Shown: positions 6,369 to 12,600 of the stretch, piece after piece
How the letters are laid out: each line of letters opens with the position of its first letter
Position numbering within the stretch: the first letter of the stretch is position 1
Assembly: GCA_964607575.1 (NCBI GenBank)
Contig: CAZSLS010000169.1
Location: forward strand, 1 to 15,390
Source of the DNA: BS750m-G57 sp964607575
GTDB taxonomy: Bacteria; Planctomycetota; Phycisphaerae; SM23-33
Direction of reading: 5' to 3'
Length of the DNA stretch: 15,390 bases
Notes under the pieces: generated by a model
Database searches by the model: none
Told to the model about the DNA's origin: nothing
What the model saw: the letters and a program-made list of their open reading frames with translations, nothing else
Translations under genes and position numbers: made by a program

Positions 6369-9185
6369 ATGAAGAGCGTGCGAGTGTTTTCATGGTTTAT
6401 AGTTCTGGGGATTTCGTGCGTGGTGCATCCTCCGGTTGTCGTTGGCGAATCGATGGCTCGTTACAACGTAACATGGAACAGCCCGTCTAAAGACGATACC
6501 GGTCAGATGCCGCTGGGCAATGGAGACATTGCGGCCGGGGTCTGCGCCATAGAAGACGGCGATCTGTACCTTCTACTGGCGAAGAACGATGCGCTTACCT
6601 ATAACGGTGACATTTTTAAGACCGGGCGTGTTCGCGTCTCGCTGAATCCGAACCCTTTCGCGAAAGGCAAACTATTTCGCCAGACACTCGACCTGACGAC
6701 CGGTTCGATTCGCATAGACGCCGATGGGGTGAGCGTGCGTGTTTGGGCTGACGCCAACCGGCCGGTATATCACGTGGAGATAAACTCCGAAAGTGAGGTT
6801 GCCGTCACCGCCGAACCGAAGCTGTGGAAGCGGATCGACGACTGCAGGTACAACTGTTCCAGGGCTCCTGTTAAGAACGTCACCCAGGATGTGCGTCTGG
6901 AGCGGAAAGGGAATATTCTGTGGTATTTTGCGGTGGGCGATCGCAGCACATATGCGGCCGATATGAAGTACTACGATGTCGAACACATGATATCGAAGCA
7001 CCCGGACCCTTATCGCTTCAATACGTTCGGGAACCTGCTTGAAAGCCCGGACCTGACGCTCAAGGGCGGCGTGCTGGCGGGCAAGGGCAAGCGTTTTGAT
7101 ATTCGCATTCACGCACTGACCAAACAGACACCCAAGGTATCGGACTGGATCGAGTCGATCGAACGTCAGGCGGCCCGGAAGGGGGATGCAAGGAAAGACT
7201 TCGCTGCGCACTGCAGTTGGTGGAAGGCGTTCTGGGACCGCAGTTGGATTGTCGCGTCAGACAATACTTTGCCCCCTGCAGAGCGGGAGAAACTGAGCGG
7301 TGAGGCTCCGACCGGGAGGCGCACCGAAAAAGACGGTGCGGCGCTGGTTGCGCAGAGCTATAACGTGTTCCGTTTCATCATGGCCTGCCAGAGTCGCGGG
7401 CGAATTCAAGCCAAGTTCAACGGCGGGCTGTTCACCCAACCGTTACGTGGACGTGATATGATCCACGGAGACAACCGCGACTGGGGTAGACGATACACGT
7501 ACCAGAATCAGCGGTTGCTTTACTGGCCGCTGCTGATGAGCGGTGATGGCGACCTTATGAAGCCGTTCTTCGATTACTACTGGAAGATGCTGCCGGTCCG
7601 CAAGGCGATCACCAAGGCCTGGTTCGGACACGAGGGAGCCTACTACCGTGAGAATGTTGAACCTACCGGCGGGGAGCGGGATTGCGGGCGATCGGGCAAA
7701 CCGCCCAAGACCAAACCGGGCGAGAATAAGGGTAAGGGATATTATCACAGCTACTATTTCACGTGCGGCCTGGAAACCGTGACAATGATGGCCGAGTACG
7801 TTAAGTATTCTGGAGACAAGAAATTCCGCGATGAAGTACTGGTTCCGTTTGCCCGCGAGGTGTTGCTGTTTTTCGATAAGCATTATCAGCGCGAAGCCGA
7901 TGGGAAGATACGGCTGGATCCGGCGATGGTGCTGGAGACTTGGTGGGTTGCAGTGAATCCGGCGCCCGATATCGCGGGCCTGCAGTTCTGTCTGGATGAA
8001 CTGCTTGCAATGAAAGCCGGTACGGACGAAGACCAGAAGAACTGGCGTCGTTTCCGTGCCGAGATCCCTCCGGTGTTCCTGCTCGAAATAGACGGACGCA
8101 AAGTCATCGCGCCAGCCAGGGAATGGCAGGTCAAGAAGAACGCAGAGAACGGTCTGCTGTATCCTGTTTTTCCGTTCCGCTGTTTCGGGCTGGGGTTGGG
8201 CACGAAAGACATCGTGGCCGCGACCATGCAGCACCGGACCCACAAGAACGCGTTCGGCTACAAGTGTTGGACGCAGGATCAAATCCACTGGGCATACGCC
8301 GGAAACGCCGCCGAAGCCTCCGAGGGCCTCATTCACCGCTACCGCAACGCCTCCAAACAGTGTCGTTTCCCGCTCTATGGAAGCGCCAGGCCCGATTCCT
8401 GCCCGGATCTTGATCACTTTGGAGCAGGGTCCACCGCGCTGCAGCGCATGCTCGTGCAGGAAGCCGCGGGCAAGATACTGCTGCTTCCGGCCTGGCCGAG
8501 CGATTGGGACGCCGACTTCAAGCTCCATCTGGAGAAGAAGACGACCATCAGCGGGAAAGTTGTTGACGGGAAACTGGTGAACTGGAGCATAGATCCCGTA
8601 GCCCGCAGGAAAGATGTCGTTGTCTACAAACCACAAGTTGCTACTCGACCTGTGAAGAGCACGGCCTCGGCCCGCCAGAACGTAATCCCCAGCAACGGCT
8701 TGCAGATACCGTCTAATAAACATCCCCTTCTGATCGGATCGGATCAGAAGGGGGCTAACAAACTGGCGGGTGAGATTGGAAGGGTGACGATTTTTCGGGG
8801 GCTGCTCAACGCTGACCGAATCAGAGCTATAGTTAAGGGTGATCGCAAGAAAAAGGTAACTGCCGACAACGTCATCACGTGCAAGCTTGCTCCGAGGGTT
8901 GGAGATACTCTGTCGATCAAGTCCGCCGACCTCAAAGTTCCACTGTCTTTCGAGGTGTGGATCAAGCCCGGAAAGAACGACAAGGGTCGCATACTCGACA
9001 ACCTCACGCCCGGACAGCGCGATGGTTTTCTGATAGACGCCTGGCCGGGCCTGAGCGTGCGGGCAATCATCGGACCGTACCAGAAAGACTGTGCCAGCGT
9101 ACTGAAACCAAGCGTATGGCAGAACGTAACTGTGGTGATCGACAAGAGCAAGCTTAACGTCTACGTCAACGGTGAAAAACGCTGA
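6369..9185 (+). CDS. Exported DUF5703/GH95-like glycoside hydrolase with C-terminal LamG-like region
   Basis: A 938-residue protein; GGGAG (6355-6359) is 9 bases before the ATG. The first 28 residues form an export signal (basic start, then FSWFIVLGISCVV). Residues about 31-270 resemble the DUF5703 N-terminal beta-sandwich, with YNVTWNSPSKDDTGQMPLGN and GDIAAGVCAIEDGDLYLLL near the start. Residues about 310-690 fit an (alpha/alpha)6 barrel like that of GH95-type alpha-L-fucosidases. The segment around 690-760 (GSTALQRMLVQEAAGKILLL, PAWPSDWDADFKLHL) matches the conserved end of GH95-like proteins. Residues 775-938 look like LamG/concanavalin-A halves in reversed order: the usual last strands (HPLLIGSDQ...GEIGRVTIFRGLLNADRI) come before the usual first ones (LSFEVWIKPGKNDKGRIL, WQNVTVVIDKSKLNVYVNG), and the protein stops right after VNGEKR. 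The substrate is probably a fucose- or galactose-containing polysaccharide; this is inferred from the family. No catalytic residue was assigned. Confidence 0.85.
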   Translation: MKSVRVFSWFIVLGISCVVHPPVVVGESMARYNVTWNSPSKDDTGQMPLGNGDIAAGVCAIEDGDLYLLLAKNDALTYNGDIFKTGRVRVSLNPNPFAKGKLFRQTLDLTTGSIRIDADGVSVRVWADANRPVYHVEINSESEVAVTAEPKLWKRIDDCRYNCSRAPVKNVTQDVRLERKGNILWYFAVGDRSTYAADMKYYDVEHMISKHPDPYRFNTFGNLLESPDLTLKGGVLAGKGKRFDIRIHALTKQTPKVSDWIESIERQAARKGDARKDFAAHCSWWKAFWDRSWIVASDNTLPPAEREKLSGEAPTGRRTEKDGAALVAQSYNVFRFIMACQSRGRIQAKFNGGLFTQPLRGRDMIHGDNRDWGRRYTYQNQRLLYWPLLMSGDGDLMKPFFDYYWKMLPVRKAITKAWFGHEGAYYRENVEPTGGERDCGRSGKPPKTKPGENKGKGYYHSYYFTCGLETVTMMAEYVKYSGDKKFRDEVLVPFAREVLLFFDKHYQREADGKIRLDPAMVLETWWVAVNPAPDIAGLQFCLDELLAMKAGTDEDQKNWRRFRAEIPPVFLLEIDGRKVIAPAREWQVKKNAENGLLYPVFPFRCFGLGLGTKDIVAATMQHRTHKNAFGYKCWTQDQIHWAYAGNAAEASEGLIHRYRNASKQCRFPLYGSARPDSCPDLDHFGAGSTALQRMLVQEAAGKILLLPAWPSDWDADFKLHLEKKTTISGKVVDGKLVNWSIDPVARRKDVVVYKPQVATRPVKSTASARQNVIPSNGLQIPSNKHPLLIGSDQKGANKLAGEIGRVTIFRGLLNADRIRAIVKGDRKKKVTADNVITCKLAPRVGDTLSIKSADLKVPLSFEVWIKPGKNDKGRILDNLTPGQRDGFLIDAWPGLSVRAIIGPYQKDCASVLKPSVWQNVTVVIDKSKLNVYVNGEKR
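8724..8753. repeat. Perfect 12-bp inverted repeat inside the glycosidase gene
   Basis: CCCCTTCTGATC (8724-8735) and GATCAGAAGGGG (8742-8753) are perfect reverse complements separated by GGATCG. The hairpin lies at the start of the LamG-like region and codes for PLLIGSDQKG in frame. It is not followed by a T run, so it is not a Rho-independent terminator. It could affect translation, mRNA processing or pausing, or mark an old recombination site. Confidence 0.85.
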
Positions 9186-9188
9186 CGA

Positions 9189-9317
9189 TCAATCGGGGGC
9201 GTTGGCCTCCGAACTCAGCTCGGCGGTCATGTCCAGGTGCTGCAAATCGCTGTCGATGCCCTTTGGATAATCGACTTGCCAGCGGTAATGATACGCAGAA
9301 GGGTAGTCCGGCGTCAT
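9189..9317 (-). pseudogene. Possible antisense gene remnant, 42 codons
   Basis: On the minus strand an ATG at 9315-9317 opens a frame that ends at TGA 9189-9191, only 3 bases past the glycosidase stop on the opposite strand. The frame is open upstream to a TGA at 9348-9350. It begins MTPDYPSAYHYRWQVDYPKG and has many aromatic, His and acidic residues, unlike the Arg- and Ser-rich noise that antisense frames give here. It may be the C-terminal end of a convergent gene whose front has decayed or been lost. No ribosome binding site was recognised, and the family is unknown. Confidence 0.25.
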
Positions 9318-9485
9318 CAATGCGACAACGGCTGCACTTTCCTTGAATCATGTCGCCACGATTGTCGGGCTTTGGAGCGATTCTAACGACGCTTGCGACA
9401 ATTACAGGGCGTATCCCCGGACCGCCAGATTCTCACCGTTGGAATCCGATGGTGTCGATGACGGCGCCCGACAGGCGAAAAGTCC

Positions 9486-9513
9486 TTTACGAGACGGGTA
9501 AATGTGGTACAAT
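9486..9513 (+). promoter_or_regulatory. Extended -10 promoter of the LEPR-XLL surface-protein gene
   Basis: TTTACG (9486-9491, four of six matches to the -35 consensus) is followed after 16 bases by TACAAT (9508-9513, five of six to the -10). The bases just before it are TGG (9505-9507), which makes an extended -10 (TGnTACAAT). Transcription would start near 9520, leaving a leader of about 90 bases to the ATG at 9609. The palindrome GTTGCGCAAC falls within that leader. Confidence 0.45.
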
Positions 9514-9608
9514 CGAAGATAGATCTACTCGGAGATACGGTCAGTTGCGCAACCTTGCATTCTATGCTCAGGCGCATCTCTTCCCTGATAGCGAGGCAGT
9601 CGAATTAT

Positions 9609-12600
9609 ATGAATAATTCTAATAGAAGTTATAGCGATGCGCCGCTCCTTGAGTCGCTGGAACCGCGTCTGCTTCTCAGCGGATCGGTGGTTATCTCGGA
9701 GTTCATGGCCTCCAACAACACGACGACCACTGACGGCGCCGGAAACTCTCCTGACTGGTTTGAACTGTATAATCCGACGGATACGGCGGTGGATCTGACA
9801 GGATGGCATCTTACTGACAATGCTAACGACTTAACCCAGTGGGCTTTCCCTAGCGGCGGATCAATTGACCTCACTCTCAATCCGGGTGAACGCATGCTGG
9901 TCTTCGCATCGGGGCAGGATGATCTGGACTATCCGTACGACGATGGAACTTACTACCACACCAACTTCAAGTTGTCCACAAACGACAGCGGGCAGAATGA
10001 GGACGCAATGCTGTCCGACTCCGCTGGTGTGCTCGTTCACGGATACGAGAATTACGCCCGGCAGTTTACCGATGTTTCGTATGGAATCCACCTGTCCAGT
10101 GCTTGGTGGGATACGTTGGTCGGAGAGGGTGATCCCGTCGCCTATCACGTGCCGACCGCCGGTGACGCATCCGACATGCCCGACCCGGGAGTCAGCGAAG
10201 GCTGGACTGCCGCCGATTTCGATGACTCAACGTGGACCGACTCGATGCTCTTCGGAGCCGCCGGTGTTGTAATAAGTGAAATCAACACGGGTGTTCCGAA
10301 CTTTGTCGAAATCCAGAACGTTTCGGCCGCCGCCGTGGACTCCACGAACTGGACCGTGCTTCTTAACGATGCGGTCGGCGGAGATATCAACAGTGTCGAC
10401 GCCGATGTCTGGGCCCTGCCAAGCTCCCTTGCCCCGGGCGAGGTGATGTATCGCACTGACGATCCAGGCGACAACTACTGGGGCGGGAATATTCTATGGG
10501 ATATCGACCAGCCCGGCTGGGCGATGGTGATCGATGACCTAGGCGAGATCGTGGACTTTGCGGTATGGGGTTACACTGAGGCGCAGATCGCCTCGTTGGA
10601 TATTAGTTATGGCGGCTTTTCGAATATCACGGTGGGCGAACAGTGGCGCGGCGATGGTGTGGATCTTGTCGGCGGAGGCGATCCCAAACCCCCGCAAGAC
10701 GCAATTGCGTTTGGATCCGTCTGGAATTACATGCACCCCCTGGACGGTCAGGATCCAGCCTTGTCGGATGCCGACTTCAACAGCACGTGGATGATGTCGG
10801 CGGGATATGACGGACCGGTGTTTGACAATTCCGGCCAGGCGATTTTGGGTTTTGGATCAATCGACTACGGGACGGTTCGGACGAACATAGGAACGCCTCC
10901 CAGCGGTAGTCGCTACACGGGGTATTTTCGTAGCGATTTTGTTCTCGACGATCCGATGATTGAGGTCGGTATTGAGATTCTAAGCGACGACGGCGCCTTT
11001 ATCTACATTGACGGCGTGGAAGTGGGGAGGAACAATATCTCGCCCACTGCGACCGACACGTACACGGTTTTCGCGATTAACCATACGTATCCCGATGGGA
11101 CTAACGTCGAGACACAAACCAGGACGCTTTCCATCGCGGATCTCGACGCCGGGACGCACACGATCGCCGTCTCCGTTCACCAGGCTAATACGGGTAGTTC
11201 GGATATGGGGCTCGACTTACGCTTGTTCGGTCGTCCGCTCATCGGTGGGGAGTTGATGCGGAGATCCGGACAGTCCGACGGCGATACCGAATCTGACTTC
11301 GATCCGAACGACGAATCCACCAAAGGCGTGCAGAATCCGGACGTGATCCTGCCGTTCGGTGTGGTCCTCGACACAACTACGGGCATCGGCTTCAGCGACA
11401 ATCAGTCGGAGTTTGAGGATGTCATCCAGACCGACGTGAGCGACGAGATGCAGGGCGTCAATGATTCAATCTGGACTCGCATGGAGTTTGTTGCATCCGA
11501 CGATCTCTCAGCGTTTGGATCGCTGACGCTTGGCATGATGTACGACGATGGGTTTGTGGCGTATCTAAACGGCGTCCAGATCGCCCAGCGAAACGCTCCG
11601 CTTGCCCTGGCGTGGGATTCGTCCGCCACGTCCGTTCACGGCAACTCACAAGCCGTTGTCTATGAAGATATCGATGTTGGCATGAACCTGCTTCTGGAAG
11701 GCGCCAACGTGCTTACCATCCACGGGCTGAACGCCGCGGCTGATCCCGCTGATTTCTTGATCCGACCGAAACTGGTCGCCACGGGCGATGCGTCAGTACC
11801 GAGACACTTCGCCGTCGCCACGCCGAATCAGACGAATACTGACCAATGGTGGCAGTATGTGGAGGACACCGAGTTCGACCATGACCGGGGATTCTACATC
11901 GATCCGTTCGATCTGGTTATCACAAGTGACACGGCGGACGCGCAGATATACTACACGACAAACGGTGCGAGCCCGCTTATGTCCAATGGCGGAATAGACG
12001 GCGATGCGACGCTGTACGCGGCGCCTATCCCGATCAGCACGACGACTGTCGTGCGCGCGGTCGCCATAAAGACCGATCATGCGCCCACAAACGTTGATTC
12101 GCACACCTACATATTCCTCGACGATGTCATAAACCAGCCGGATTACCCAACCGGTTTTCCAACGTCCTGGGGCTCGCATCCGTCGGAATACGGGATGGAT
12201 CCCGACGTGGTCAACAATCCGCTGTACAGCGGTACGATCAAGGATGACCTGAAGTCTATTCCTACGATGTCGCTTGTCATGGATATCGATGATATCTTCG
12301 GGGCGGGCGGTATATACAGCAATACCGGCGGGTCGGGCGTTGGCTGGGAGAGACCCGTATCGGTTGAGATGATCAATGGGGACAGCACGACAATGTTCCA
12401 GGAAAATGCGGGAGTTCGCATTTACGGAGGTGTCGGGCGAAACAGCAGTTTCGAGAAACACACGCTGCGTCTTCTGTTCAAGTCGGATTACGGTGATACG
12501 AAGCTGCGATATCCGTTGTTCGGCGAGGACGCCACTGACGAATTCGATACGATTATCCTCCGCGCAGGGTTCAACAATACGTGGCATAGGCATAGCGGCG

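Larger units (their letters stand above)
9186..9608. other. 423-base intergenic region
   Basis: Between the glycosidase stop and the giant gene there is no plus-strand gene that can be supported. What is seen: a 42-codon minus-strand frame with protein-like composition at 9189-9317, an extended -10 promoter at 9486-9513, and a 10-base palindrome GTTGCGCAAC at 9544-9553. No hairpin with a T run was found, so where transcription of the glycosidase gene ends is not clear. Confidence 0.6.

Noticed and set aside
7443..8723. 426-codon open frame on the minus strand
   Set aside because: It is antisense to the glycosidase barrel, which carries the family motifs. No ribosome binding site or protein-like pattern supports it.
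8724..8753. The 12-bp hairpin as a transcription terminator
   Set aside because: It lies inside an intact coding sequence and is followed by GGCTAACAAAC, not a T run.
9307..9498. Plus-strand frame of 64 codons in the intergenic region with partly protein-like composition
   Set aside because: It has no ATG and no ribosome binding site, overlaps the minus-strand remnant and ends before the promoter of the next gene.
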